A stretch of DNA of 64,000 nt from Escallonia rubra (lineage: Eukaryota; Streptophyta; Magnoliopsida; Escalloniales; Escalloniaceae), in the NCBI GenBank assembly GCA_033065855.1, contig JAVXUO010002487.1, positions 95,789-159,788 of the forward strand, written 5' to 3'. Shown piece by piece: positions 11,613 to 23,616 of the stretch. Position 1 is the stretch's first letter. Each line of letters begins with the position of its first letter. A model generated the notes under the pieces. That model was not told the origin of the DNA. It did not search any database and was given only the letters and a program-made list of their open reading frames with translations. A program made the position numbers and the translations under genes.

Positions 11613-12813
11613 GGGCTAATTACACATATGTCCCTGATGTTAGGATATAATTACAGTTAAGGACATTAAGTTTTAAAATATAACATACCGTGACCAAACA
11701 CTTTAAAAATGTATCAGCCGTGTCCATCCGTCAGGGTTTCGTCCAAAAAGTGTACTTTTTATGATGTCATCAATATGTATTTTTAAAATGACGATACTAC
11801 CCCTTGTACTATATATACCGAATATTTTTAAAAATTTTAATCTTTGATTTCAGCCTTAATTTAAAGATTAGGGTTTTAAAACCCTAATGATTTGTTCCCT
11901 ATTTAAAAATTTCTCAATTTGCAGTCTATTTCATCAAAATTATTCCGAGCCATGTTCCCTCTTCTCAATTTGATCTTTATGAAGTATTCTGAGCCATCAT
12001 CAAAACCCTAATTTTCAAATTAGGGTTCCACAGACACAAGCAATTAATGCCACATGAAACTGAAGCATGAACCACCACCCCACGCCGGCAGTCCCTTCCC
12101 TTGCCCCACGCCGGCAGCCACTTCAATATCGCTAACTCTTTTTTATACTACAGATCGACATCGGAGGTGGCCCACCCGCGGAGCATTTTCGGGGATTAGC
12201 CTCCTTCCTGGGTATCTTTTTTCTGGGAACATGGTCAACCAGAAATTATTACCGCTCTTGGTCTTACCGGTGCTTTAGCCATCTGGGATTGGTGGGGCAC
12301 CCGATCGAAGTTTTCTCCGTTTTTGCATCCTCACGCTGACCCCTTTAATTTTCACAAACCACAGTTGAATATCTTTTGCGGTAGGAGGTGCGGCGTTGCG
12401 GCGACAGCGACGGGGAAGGGGAAGGGTGGGGGTGGCGACGGGGACGGGGAAAAGGGAGGGTGGGTGTGGCGACGGGGAAGGGGAAGGGGGAGGGTGGGTG
12501 CGGCGACAGGGAGGCCGACGGGCGGCGAATGGGTGCTACGGGGAGTTTGAGACAAAAATGGGGTTGGGGGGGTGGGGGGTGTTGGGGGGGGGGGGGAGTA
12601 ATGACATTAATCTTTCTTTTTCTTTTTTTTTAAGATAAATTAATGGCATTAAAAAAAATAAAGTTCCAACTTAGGGGCATTAAAGTCTTTTCATTAAAAT
12701 CGTTAGGGTTTTTAAGATCCCGTTTGGTCAATTGACATACGTGTAATTTATTCAAACTATTGTCCTTGCCTATAATTATACCCTAACATTAGGGACATAA
12801 GTGTAATTAGCCC
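11613..12813. mobile_element. Mutator-like element (MULE), non-autonomous
   Basis: The terminal inverted repeats begin gggctaattacac at both ends and match at about 40 of 44 bases. The target duplication is a perfect 9-bp ttcaattta (11604-11612 and 12814-12822), diagnostic for Mutator-type transposition. The 1201-bp element has no transposase. Its centre holds an unusual GC-balanced, codon-like segment (about 12167-12385) and then a GGGGA-rich tract that produces spurious glycine/arginine frames. Captured host sequence (Pack-MULE) is possible but not shown. Confidence 0.92.
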
Positions 12814-13107
12814 TTCAATTTATTTGCTTTGTTGTTCCTTTTTTCAGTCTTCCAATACCCTAATTAACTCTTTACTTTGTTTTTCCTTTCGAGTTAAAAA
12901 GTTTCCTTTCTTTTTTTTCCCTCTTTCTCATCACACCTTTCATTTCCCAATGTGTATATTTAGATTACATCCATCATCCAATGTTCATTCGACATCTACC
13001 ACATTAAAAACGAGTAATAATTACGAAATGGTAGAACTATTATTGGAAATAATTTACGGATGACGTAATCGGCACAAATTGATTTACAACATTCATAAAT
13101 TTATAGG

Positions 13108-14149
13108 CAGTATAAATATAGATGATAATAATAATAATAATAATATTTAAGAGTGCCAAAAACTTGCCCGACCCTTAGGATCCGAACCAACCCGTTTAAA
13201 CGGGCCACTATAAGAACTACTCGTTTTTTTTTTAACACTGACCCGTTTTCTTCCGACCCTCATTTTCTCTCCAAGCGCCGCTCCAGGGTTCTTCACCGCC
13301 TTCAACCGGGACTACAGCCCCTTCAACCGTGAATCCACCGCCTCCCGCTGTCGCTGGCAGCGCCTCTCGCCGTCGCAGGCACTTCTCCACTTTCTTCAGC
13401 TTTTCTCCACCTTCGACCCGTGAATCCACCACCTTCGAGTTCGACCGTGTATCTGGCAAGCAGCACCTCTCGCCGTCTCCGTCGCTGGTAGTCCTCTGGG
13501 CTTCTCCGTCGCCGGCAGTCCTTCTCGCCTTGGCTGGCTCCACCTCTCGCCGGCAACATCTCTCTCTTCTCTAATCAAGTAATACTTCTCTGAACTTAAT
13601 GATTTTATGTTTTCTGTCTTGTGGGTACTATTTTGGTCGAGTTTGTGTAAATGGGTTTTCTTATGTTTACATTTTGGCCTCATGGGTTTGATACTTTCTT
13701 GGTTCTAAATGTTTTGTTTGGTCTTTTTTTTTTTGGTCTAATAATTTGAGTGCTCATGCTCTGTTTTTGTGTTGTGGTGAGATACGTGTTTTTTTCTGAA
13801 GGGAGCAACTGATACATGAGAGAGCTTGGTTTCATAGGTGTTTATATACATGTTAAATTGGTTCTGATTGTGTGTGGGAGAGAGTGTGTGTGTACGCGTG
13901 GGTGGGTGGCAGTCTGCGTGGCTAATGTGGCAGTGAGTGAGTGGCAATTTGGTTGTGTAGTGTGTGCGCACGTGCAACAGCACAAGTCAACTAATAAAAC
14001 TTTAATTTTGGCATCAATGAATTGCATCATGATGGTATCTAGATGATGGAAATGATACATTAGAATTTTTACTTCATATAATGCACGAATCTCCATTACT
14101 TTCTGATAACCCATTTGCAATATTCATGGAAGAAGTTCTAGCATGGATT
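13108..14149. other. Intergenic sequence with GC-rich pyrimidine block
   Basis: A short (ATA)n run is at 13120-13145. Positions 13250-13570 are C/T-rich with repeated ccttc, ctccacc and cgccg motifs and give several overlapping short frames, which argues against a real gene. 13860-13980 is GT-rich. Nothing firm is recognised. Confidence 0.4.
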
Positions 14150-14660
14150 TTATGAGCTTGGGTTATGTCTTGACAAATGGTGGGGGTTCCTTCTATTGAA
14201 CTTTGATTTTTGTCTTGTACACATGGGAAATTTGTGGGTTGCATGATTCCTCTAGGAACAAATATCTGATGATTCTCCATGCAAATTTTGATTTATTGGA
14301 AAAGAGGCATGGGCCAAGGAGCACACCATAGCCACTGGTGGAGAGATGATCGTTGGGGCATCCAGCCCAATCGGCATCAGAAAAGGCCTAGAGGGATAAA
14401 GTGAGAGACTTGCGAATGAGCAGACCATAATGAAGAGTGTCTTTAAGGTAGCGCAAGATTCTTTTAACAGCTGATCAATGCTCAGAGGTAGATGCTTGCA
14501 TGAATTGAGCAACTTTATTCCTGGAGAAGGAAATGTGTGGACGAGTGACTGAGAGATATCGTAGTGGACTAACAATTCTCCGATACTTGGACGAAGGGAT
14601 GAGGTTCACATAATAAGACGAGAGAGCGGTGTAGATTTAGCCATGGGTACGTGTATTATT
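14150..14660 (-). pseudogene. Ty1/copia RNase H region, fragment
   Basis: On the minus strand the pieces LKTLFIMVCSFASLSLYPS and MPIGLDAP correspond, with frameshifts, to the copia motif in which a repeated TLHYGLL element is followed by SDADWAG and a STSGY-type stretch. The matching stretch of the longer minus-strand copy is at about 15880-16080, so this is a second copy of the same region. It is joined at about 14660 to a gag segment in the opposite orientation. Confidence 0.7.
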
Positions 14661-15360
14661 TTTCAGAGCCTAAGTCCTACAACCATATTATTTGTTTGCC
14701 TGCTCTACTTTACCTCACTATGTCTTCCACTCCCCCTCAACCATGAATCTTCTGTTTCCTCTTAATTTATGTTCAACATCTCCTTTCTGTAAAACTCTAT
14801 ACTGCCAACTATCTTTCTAATTAACATCCAAGATTGCTGTTGCAGCGCCCTTCTTGTCATCTGCCACTTCTATTGAAATGATTCTGTGGCATAAACAAGA
14901 CCAGCTCTTAGCGAACTAGCTTTTGTCATCTCTTACAGACGCAATTCTGGCACTAGTGCTCGGTCTAATATAAAGTCTGCTATGTGGTTGTCTCCTCAGC
15001 ACATGTTTGCATCTCAGTCTAAAGCAAAAATTTCTGACCTTTAATTGATTTACATCAGCTAAGTAAAAGTGATCTTACTATGCATCCATAATTTCAAAAC
15101 ATCAAACCTTGTGACACTTTTGACTGCTGATGATGACCTCAGGATGCCCTATTGGTTGGTCTTGGCTCGGATTATCAGTCCTTTGTGACCTCTGTTACCA
15201 CTCGCTTGGATCCAATTTCTGTTGATTTTCTGTGTTCATTGATTCTCACTCAAGAATCTCTGATTAATTGCCAAAACGTTCGTGAAACTTTTTTCCCCAG
15301 GCTAACGCTGACACAAATGCTCACCAGCCTCATTTTTTCCTCCTAATTTTCAATAATATC
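14660..15360 (+). pseudogene. Ty1/copia gag fragment, opposite orientation
   Basis: Positions 15152-15290 on the + strand translate as VGLGSDYQSFVTSVTTRLDP and then a segment with LTQESLI, the signature of the copia gag polyprotein (UBN2/Retrotran_gag type). Sequence at 14665 (cagagcctaagtcct) matches the region just after the primer-binding site of the minus-strand copy (about 21690). Stops break the upstream frame. It ends abruptly at about 15360 where minus-strand RNase H sequence begins, so this is a rearranged inverted fragment. Confidence 0.72.
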
Positions 15361-18300
15361 ACCCTGCTTCACCTCTCCTACCGCTCGTGGTGGTTGACTG
15401 GGAATTTAAACTTGGACATGTTTTGGTGAGAGAACTTTGGTGCTCCAATAGCTCCCCGCAAGCTCAGTGTATCAAGAACGTTGAGCTTGGACTGGAGAAG
15501 ATGGAAACAAGACCGAGACAATGGTTTGATGAAATTGTCCACTGGTTGATCAACGTCGGGGAGGAATCGAACGGCTAAGACGCGTTTTGCCACGTGTTTA
15601 CGCACAAAAATGATGGTCGAGCTCGATGTGCTTGGTGCAAGCATAAAAGACTGGATTAAGAGATAGCTAGATCCAATGTCGTCACACCACTGAGTCCGCG
15701 GTTGTGAAAAAGAAAATCAAGTTCACACAAAAGATATTGTAACCAATCAACATTAGAAGTGCTGTTGGCAATAGCTTTATACTCTGCCTATGTGCTGGAT
15801 CGAGCCACCGTTGGTTGCTTGTGTGAGCTTCATGAAATTAAATTTGGGCCAAGGAAAACTTAATATCCACTGGTCGAGCGACGATCACCGGGGATTCCAG
15901 CCCATTCAGCAGGAAAAAGACCGAGAGGGATAAAGTACGAGACTTGCCAATGAGTAGACCATAATGAAGAGTGCCTTCAAGATAGTGCTAGATCCTTTCA
16001 ACAGTTGACCGATGCTCAGAGTAGGTGCTTGCATCAATTGAGCAATTTTATTTACGGAGAAGAAAATGTATGGACGAGTGACCGAGATATACTGTAGTGC
16101 ACAAACAATATGCCGATATTGGGACGAAGAGGGATGAGGATCACCTGTAGAACGAGAGAGCTTGTGGATGTAGCCATCAGAGTGTATGCTGGTTTGGCCT
16201 CCGAGAGGTTAGTTCGCTAGAGGAGACCAGTGATATATTTCCTTTGGAGAAGAAGAAGACTAGTATTGGACTGAATAACATCAATGCCTACAAAATCAAA
16301 GAGATAAGTTAAAACCTTAGCAGAAAGCATGTAGTCTAAATTGATGACAATTTTGTTGACGGCATTAACACCCGTGAGAATGATATCATACAGTTCACCA
16401 GACAGAGAAAGACATTCGGACCCCAAAATAGAAAAAGAGAAGTGTAGGGATATGCAGGCAACGTACCCCAACTGAAGAAGGTGATGAGATGGGTAAGCAC
16501 AGCGTTATAGAAAACGCGCCTAGACGCCCCCCTAGGTGCAAGGCGCACCCAGGCTCATAACTCGTACCTCGCCTAGGCCTAGGCGCAGTGCGTTCAATAA
16601 GGCGCGTGCCTAGGGCGCCCAGGCGCAAGGCGCGTAGCGGCGGTGGAGGCGCACATTTAGACGCATGAAATGTAGCCGTTGGATTTACGGTTGTCTCTTT
16701 ATGTGGGCTGTTCATTATCTTTACCAAGTCCAATTAATATTTCAAAGGTTCAACACTAAAACAGTAAAACCTAACAAAATCACTAAATCTGTTTCACAGT
16801 CACGACCATGGCCACAACTCTCAGTCTCTCACAGTCTCACACCCTGTCACCCCTCACCACTGTGTCGTCCCTTGCTCGGATCGCTGCCATCGCTTCTCCG
16901 CTGGCTGGCTGCCTGTTGCCGCTGCTCCCCTCTGCCTTGCTGCTCAGCTGCTCCAATTGTCGCCTGCTCAAGTACCGGCCGGTCTCTCTCTCTCTCTCTC
17001 TTTGCTCCGGTTCTGCTTAAGAGAACATAAGCAAAAAACACCACTATACCACCATATTTTGCAAAGAATGCCATTTCACCTGGGTAAATGTGAAGAACTT
17101 CTATACTAGCTTTTTAGCATTTTCCAAGTTCTTTTCTAGGAGATCAGTGGCTTGCATTGCAGAATGTTGGATAACTCTTTCCCTCTCTCATCTTCCTTTC
17201 ACTTTGATTTTGATTGTAGTTCTAGTTTTGGTGGATAATATCGGTCATGGTTTTGATTTTTCGTTACTGGTTCGGGGAGTACATTCTCCTTCTTATTTGT
17301 CATTATTGGTGGGAGTTCAATTTCATTTTGATTTGTTTCTTCAATTTCAAATTGAGGAAGAATATGTTAAAAACAACATTGGAACCCCACGGATCCGAAA
17401 ATTGCGGCTCCTACAAGAATGGCGGTGCTGCAGTGGTCAGAATTTGCTTACACATATATGCCACTGAAAGTTGCTTACACAATTATGTAAGTGAATGGAA
17501 AATTGTGTTCTGTTTTTATGTTTGAGTTTGACAGCCAAACCAATTGAAGATTATGCTGATAGAAAGAGGAGAAATGTTTCTGATGACGCCCTGTTTTTGT
17601 GCTATTCTTTACCCAAAAAGAAGCATCTTAAGTATCTAGAGTTTAACTCAAGTAGACAACCTCTTTATGCGAGGTTTCCAATGTAATTACCTGTAGACAG
17701 TATATGAATTGGCAGTATATTATCACCATTGCTCTAGAAAACACCATTGCTTGTTGTCCTATGAAAATTCTCTGTGATAATGAGATTGAGGTTTTCTGTA
17801 ATTGGAGCAAATTGGCCAAATTAAAGTAGATACTTCATGATCCAAACACTCCAATGTTATTCCCTAATGTCTCTATTCATACGTAAGCAATGATCTTCTG
17901 TAGTATATGGGTTTGCTTGACTAGGTAAAAAGTAAAAGTTATAGGCATTCTGCAAAAATATGTACAGATTGTGACTTGTGATATTCCGAAACTTGCACTT
18001 ATATTGTACAGATTATGTGAAAATGTGTACAAAATATGTAACTTGTCATGTTTTAAAGCTTGCACTTATATTGTACAGATTATGAATGCTTAATATTGTA
18101 CAAAGCTTGCATTTATAATCTGTTCTTGTACAGATTATGTGTGCTTAATATGTGTGCTTAATGTTGTACAAAGCTTGCACTGATAATCTGTTTCATGGTT
18201 GAAAAGGCTTAATTTTTGTTAATTGTCGTGTTCTTAAATTTTTTTTACATAATTCTATTATTTTAATGCACTATTATTTATTTATTTTAATTTTGCGCCT

Positions 18301-21300
18301 AGCTTCGAAAGGGTGAGCGCCTGCGCCATGCGCCTAGGCTCCATGGACCTTTTACGCCTTAGGTGCGCCTGCACCTTTAATAACATTGGGTAAGCATACC
18401 AGGCGCGCAGAGCTCGCGTAAGATCATAGAGTGAAATAGGGCATGCCGAAAACTAGGGGTTGAAGCGTGTATAGATCTTCATCCAAATGGCCATTCTGGA
18501 AAGCATTATTGACATCAATTTGCCGAAGAAGCCATCCGAGAGAGAAAACCAAGTGGAGCTTTGTAGGTTTTATAATATGACTAAAAGTCTCACCGCAATT
18601 GATGTTTTCTTGTTGTTTATAACCCCTGGCAACCGGACGAGCCTTATACCGGTCAATGGGGCATCCACATGTCGCTTGACCCGAAGTAGATACTTGCTAC
18701 CAATGATGTTGGTGTGTGGTGGTGGGGAAACTAACGTCCAAGTGCAGTTACGCAGGAGAGCAGTTACTTGCATAGCTTGACGTCGATAAGGTTGCTTGGA
18801 GGCTTGAGAATAGCAAGCGGGTTCACCCTCATAGAGAAAATCGGATAAAAGTTATCTAGATGTGTGACAATTTTTGGTTTGTGAATGCTTGCTTTGGACC
18901 GAGTGACCATGGGGTGGGTGGGTTGGTTTGGAGCAGTAGCTGAGGGCGAAAGTTGGGTTAGGGAAGGTTTGTATGGATGACGTGGAGAGAAGGAAATAGA
19001 CGGTGCAGAGATAGGTGGTAAAGTTTATTTAATAAGGTGACGTGGTTGTGTTTTGTGGGACCAGAGAAGGGGATAGGAAATTGATTTGTGGGGGCAGAAA
19101 ATTCAGAAGAGGGTGCAGTGGGCATGGAAGGAGGAGAGGAACGGGAAAAGAGACGAGGGGGATTTGGTTGGTGGCTCCAGATTTGCTGGGATTAGATTAA
19201 TGTGACAAGAGTTGGTGAGGTGGAGTGGGGAATTGTGCCCGTTCTGAAAAGGACGGTGATGAGGAAATCGAGGGAGGGGGTCCATAGGTGGTAAAAGAGA
19301 GGAGTGTATGAACGAGTGAGTGAGAAAATGACTTATGTAGGGAATATTATATCATTAAAGGAAACACGTGGAGTAATATAAACACGTCCACTTACAAGAT
19401 GGAGACATCTGTATTCTTTGTGAAATGGACTTTACGTAGGAAAAATGCACCGGTAGGACTGGAATTCTAGTTTGTGGAAAGTGAAAGGCTGTAGGTACGC
19501 ATAACACAAGCAGCCAAAAACCTTTAAATGGTGAAAATGAGGATGGGCACGAAATAACATTTCAAGTGGGCACAAATTAGTATTGTTTAGTAACGGAGAT
19601 GGCAAATGATTTATGAATAAGACCGCTATGCCAAAGGCCTCATCCAGAAAAGGCTGAGAAAGATGGGCATGGGTAAGAAGTGTTAGACTCTTGTCAACGG
19701 TATCCCGACATTTTTCGTTCAGCTGCCCCATTTTGTTCATGAATGTGAGCGCAATACAGGCGATGAAAAGTAATGTTGCATTTGCAAATAGTTTGAATGG
19801 GCAGTATTCACTACTCCAATCTGTCTGTGGAGTTCGAACTTTGTGGCCAGTCAAATTTTGCTACTAACTTTTTATGTTCAAGAATAACATGCATAGCTTC
19901 AGATTTGAGCTTAAGAGGGATTATCCAAACATAGCGGTTAAAATCATCAACAAAGTGAACATAACAACGATACCCCTGATGAGGAACAACGGGAGACAGT
20001 CCCCATAAATCACTACATATTATTTCTATTGGAGAACAGGACATTACATGGGACTATTCAAAAGCAAAATGATGGCTTTTGCCAACTTGGCAAGCATCAT
20101 AAGTAAGACTACTTTGACGTTTGTGACAGGAACAGAAAATCTAGACACGACTTGAGAAACAACTCGACCTACTGGATGTCCCAACTGGTTGTGCAGATCG
20201 AGAGAAGAGTACGAACAACCACCAAGGCAGAAGGAAACTTACTCAGTGGCAGCGAAGAAGATGGTGGAGAGGGAATGAGCTGGTAGAGACCATTCTTATG
20301 TCAACCTTGAAGGAGTACGATCCTGAATTGCAGTCGTTAATAACAACAAGATGAGGATGGAATTCAAAGAAAACATCATTGTCAATAGCAAGTTGGTAAA
20401 CAGATAAAAGAGTTTTAAAAGTGGATGGGACATGAAGCATGCTATTTAACTTAAAACTGTTAATAGAAGAATTTACCTCAAAACAGCCAACATGGTGAAT
20501 TTTCAGACCTGTACCGTCACCCTCATGTACTTGGTCAGGACCCTAACAGTCAGTGTGATCGGATAAGTTGGTCAGATGGGTGATGAAGTGAGTAGCACTT
20601 TTATTTAGATACAAGGTAGGGTCCAGGTTGGATATGGACGGAGGAACAACTACGTACGCAATATTAGGAGAGGACAAGGACTCGAGGAGCCTTAAGGCGA
20701 ACCGTGGGGACAATAGTGGCGAATGTGGCCAGGTTGGTGGCATAGGTGACATATAATGGTAGAAGCGGTTTTGTGAGACAACGGATGAGAGTTGCCGGCA
20801 TGGAAAGGGAGTTGATGTTGCTTGGACAAGGTACCACCTTCACGCCACGTCTATTGGTTTTAGGGAAATGACCACTACGGGAGGATGAAGCAGGGTGATA
20901 CTTTGGAGGATTGTGAGGAGATGAATAAGGCTGGTGCACATTTGTGAGAGCGTTAACCTGAGGAAGAAGGCTTTCACGAACCTGTTGGCGATCAATCTGA
21001 GATTTTTGAGTGAGAAGCAGCGAATAAGGAGAATTAAAGGACTGCTAATCTGAGCCAAGACCAACTAATAACGTCATCATCGGTGATAGGCTAACCAATA
21101 GCACTTAAATTGTCACGAATTTTCTTGTCTTTTTCAATTATATTCATGCATGGGAGTTCACCTTTACCCAGCTTATGTAAATCAGACGAAGGTTGAAATT
21201 TTCGCTGTAGATTGAGATGCAAACATGTGCTTGAGACACAACCACACAACAGAGGCAGTATTTAACCGAGCACTTGTGCCAGAATTGGCTCTGTAAGAGA

Positions 21301-21710
21301 TGACAAAAGCCAGCTCAGTAAGAGCAGCTCCTGTGTATGCCACAGAACACATGCCGGATTCATTTCAGCAGAAGGGGAAGATCACAAGAAGCGCGCTGCA
21401 AGAGCAATCTCAGAAGCTGATGAATAAAGTTCAGTGTTAGCAGTTGCAAGGTACTTCGACTGGCAGCACATTAAATCCATCAACAAAGGTCAATAAATTG
21501 TACCCTCGAAGAAGAGTAAGGAACTGACTCTTCCAGTCTTCTACAACAGATAGTTGTCATTTTTGAGTTTACAGAAATGAGCTGTTGAACATGGTTAAGG
21601 GAAAAACAGAAGATTTGTGGTTAAGGAGTAGTTGGAAGGCATAATTCGGTAGGAATTAGAGCATTTAAAGACAAAAAAATTGTCATAGGACTTAGGCTCT
21701 GCATACCATG
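15360..21710 (-). mobile_element. Ty1/copia retrotransposon, nearly full-length, degenerate
   Basis: Reading on the minus strand: a primer-binding site like tggtatgcagagcc (21709-21696, initiator-Met tRNA type); gag (about 21450-20870); a CCHC zinc knuckle CHLCHQPGHIRHYC (about 20750-20710); pre-integrase and integrase (20050-19430) with FVDDFNRYVWIIPLKLKSEA and CRDTVDKSLTLLTHAHL; reverse transcriptase (about 18800-18400) with IDVNNAFQNGHLDED; RAWY just before and after an insertion; then RNase H to about 15360 ending near TKHIELD and FLPDVDQPVDNFI. The domain order gag-INT-RT-RH defines copia. Many stops and frameshifts inactivate it. The 5' LTR would lie just above 21710, but I could not delimit it. 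Confidence 0.82.
16500..18388. mobile_element. hAT-type element inserted in the copia reverse transcriptase
   Basis: A perfect 8-bp target duplication, ggtaagca, lies at 16492-16499 and 18389-18396. The element begins cagcgttatagaaaa and ends (read inward on the other strand) caatgttattaaag, an imperfect terminal inverted repeat with the usual hAT CA start. Both ends carry clusters of gcgcctaggcgc-type palindromic repeats. Removing it restores the copia RT motif ending in RAWYA. The 1.9 kb interior includes a pyrimidine-rich segment with (TC)n at about 16984-17001 and no transposase motif I recognise. Confidence 0.9.
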
Positions 21711-21842
21711 AAAGGTTATACAAACTGTTTTGATTTCACTGATTTCTGAAGAATTATAATATCTCTGTAATAAAGATTAATTAACACTTTTGAAGTATAT
21801 CTTTACAAGGGTTAGTTAAATATATTGTTGAATATAGTATCA

Positions 21843-22474
21843 AGTACAAGACGATCGTCTGTTTTGATAGTCGTCTAATTGCTTCCTCATTCCGCCGGAC
21901 AGCCTCAAACCGTTCCACAAATTGTCCCCTTTTTCCTGGTGGATTGTTCTTTGTTTAATTGCTTTGCAATATATCCCTCTTCGATATCTAACCCAATCTC
22001 AAGCGAAAATGATTGTCGCATTGCCATTTTTTACGTCTTATTTATCCATGCAATATCTGCTATTTAGGCTTTCCCCCATGGATTGTGTTTTTGAATTTGT
22101 TGAAACCCTTATGGTTATGTTAACTCAATTTCACCATCACCATCTTTGAAATATTTAGAAACTTGCTTATTTCTGCACATTCAACGCTAATTCTTAGTTT
22201 GTAGTTGTTCTTGTTATTCATATCTATCTATTGCTGGGCTTATTTATTTCTAATTGCTCGCACTTTTCTTGCAATTGAGCACTTTTTGTTTTATGGTTTT
22301 CTAGCGTGGCTTATTTTGTTGGTGCTAGGTCCGAATCCTCATTGTGTATTGGCAATACTTGGAATGATCTCTACGGCATTCTTGCATGCATTTTGGAGAA
22401 ATGCATGGTGTGGCCATCCGCCGGAATGCGGAAGCAACTAGACGACTATCAAAACAGGGGATCGTCCAGCTATG
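21843..22474. repeat. Inverted pair of retroelement 5' ends
   Basis: A sequence of about 60 bp at 21843-21900, containing ctgttttgatagtcgtcta, recurs in inverted orientation at 22410-22474. The outer parts (agtatcaagtac, and agtatcatagctgg read on the other strand) resemble a degenerate tRNA-primer-binding site, so each arm looks like the start of an internal region after an LTR. The same sequence occurs in direct form at 23617-23680. The spacer of about 500 bp matches the 23690-24260 internal sequence only partly. Confidence 0.65.
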
Positions 22475-23600
22475 ATACTATATAGAAACATAAAACGTAG
22501 TTTCATTAATTGAATAAGTACAAGACACCTTCATTTATAGATATATATAGATGATAAACAACAGGAGATTAAAAATTCATTAGTCTTTGTCTCAACCTAA
22601 CGACATCATCCCGATAATAACAAACCACAACTTATCTAACAAGATAATTATCCAAGACGTAAAATACTCTATTCTATTCTAATACAACTTACCACAGAGG
22701 ATATAAGATGATGTAAAATATTACTTTGACTTATCCTTGTCTCTAACTTCCATATTCTTGATTGATATGCATTCTCAAGCATTATCCCACATGTTCCAGT
22801 TACTTCCCTTAAAAAATTTTGGAGGTCTGGTTCAAAGCTTCATGAGTTACACCACTGAAGAAGACTTAAGCCTTTAATGGGCTAATGAACTAAAAAGGTC
22901 ATTTAAGATCACTAAAAATTCCTCATGGGCTAACATTGTGCTCACCATGGGACGAAGTCGGTGCTACTATTTGTTTGTCATGGAACTCCAAATTGAAAAA
23001 AGAGAAGCAATAATATGCTAATCTTTGACGGTGAAATGACACAATCAAGGTAACAACTCCATAAAGTTTTAGTTGAGTTGCAAGATTTTAGAGAATGGTA
23101 TATCATGACAATTGAGACTTGGAGGTTCTAACAAGAAATCATTTTTATTTTGATGAATGATATTTCGAACAAGAAAAGTTTGCGAAAAGAAAAATGATAC
23201 CAAGAAGCCAGAACGGGTGGCTATAATGCTATCGGCCAACGTAGCGGAGAGTTGATGGACGAAACTACCACATGAGGATCTTTACCTTTATCATGACGAG
23301 TTACCGTCTGTTGTAACAACTTAAGCTTTTAGAGTAGATGACAACTTAAGATACTATCAGAGCTCATGTTTGGCAAGGTCTTGGTTTCTAGTCTTCCCGC
23401 TTGCATATTTAGTCCCCCTTTAGTATAGTGCAATTTGCACGCTATTTATTTATCTGCTTGATTGTGGTGCACCTTGATTTGTCCCTAACGTGGAGGCTTG
23501 CACGTGAGGGGAGTGTTAAATCATGAATACGTTGTTGGGCCAATTCTTTATCAGCTTAAGCTTATCAATGAAATCCTATTTTTATGTTCTAAATGGTATC
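22475..23600. other. LTR-like retroelement remnants
   Basis: Read on the minus strand, 22560-22490 is tataaatgaaggtgtcttgt, then aattaatgaaact, then the primer-binding-like sequence; the same arrangement occurs on the + strand at 24842-24900. At 23514-23600 a + strand segment starting tgttaaatcatgaatacg runs to a primer-binding site atggtatcagatcagg (about 23593). These are LTR ends of copia-like elements, but full LTRs cannot be defined. No coding region is present. Confidence 0.5.
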
Positions 23601-23616
23601 AGATCAGGATGATCCC

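Larger units (their letters stand above)
9497..13107 (-). mobile_element. Helitron copy 2 (minus orientation), containing a MULE
   Basis: On the minus strand the 3' end is CTAG at 9500-9497, preceded by a degenerate version of the hairpin seen in copy 1 (one base of the stem is missing). The first 600 bp are homologous to copy 1, and the 5' side (12950-13107) is homologous to 9340-9493. The 5' end reads cctataaattta on the minus strand. Copies 1 and 2 therefore lie head to tail with only three bases between them. A MULE (11613-12813) lies inside. Excluding it, copy 2 is about 2.4 kb. Confidence 0.78.

Noticed and set aside
12323..12638. Overlapping Gly/Arg-rich frames in the MULE
   Set aside because: All three + frames are open because of GGGGA repeats, the mark of low-complexity DNA.
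13232..13683. Cluster of frames on both strands in a pyrimidine-rich block
   Set aside because: Several overlapping short frames with repetitive Arg/Gly/Glu or Ser/Pro content and no conserved features.
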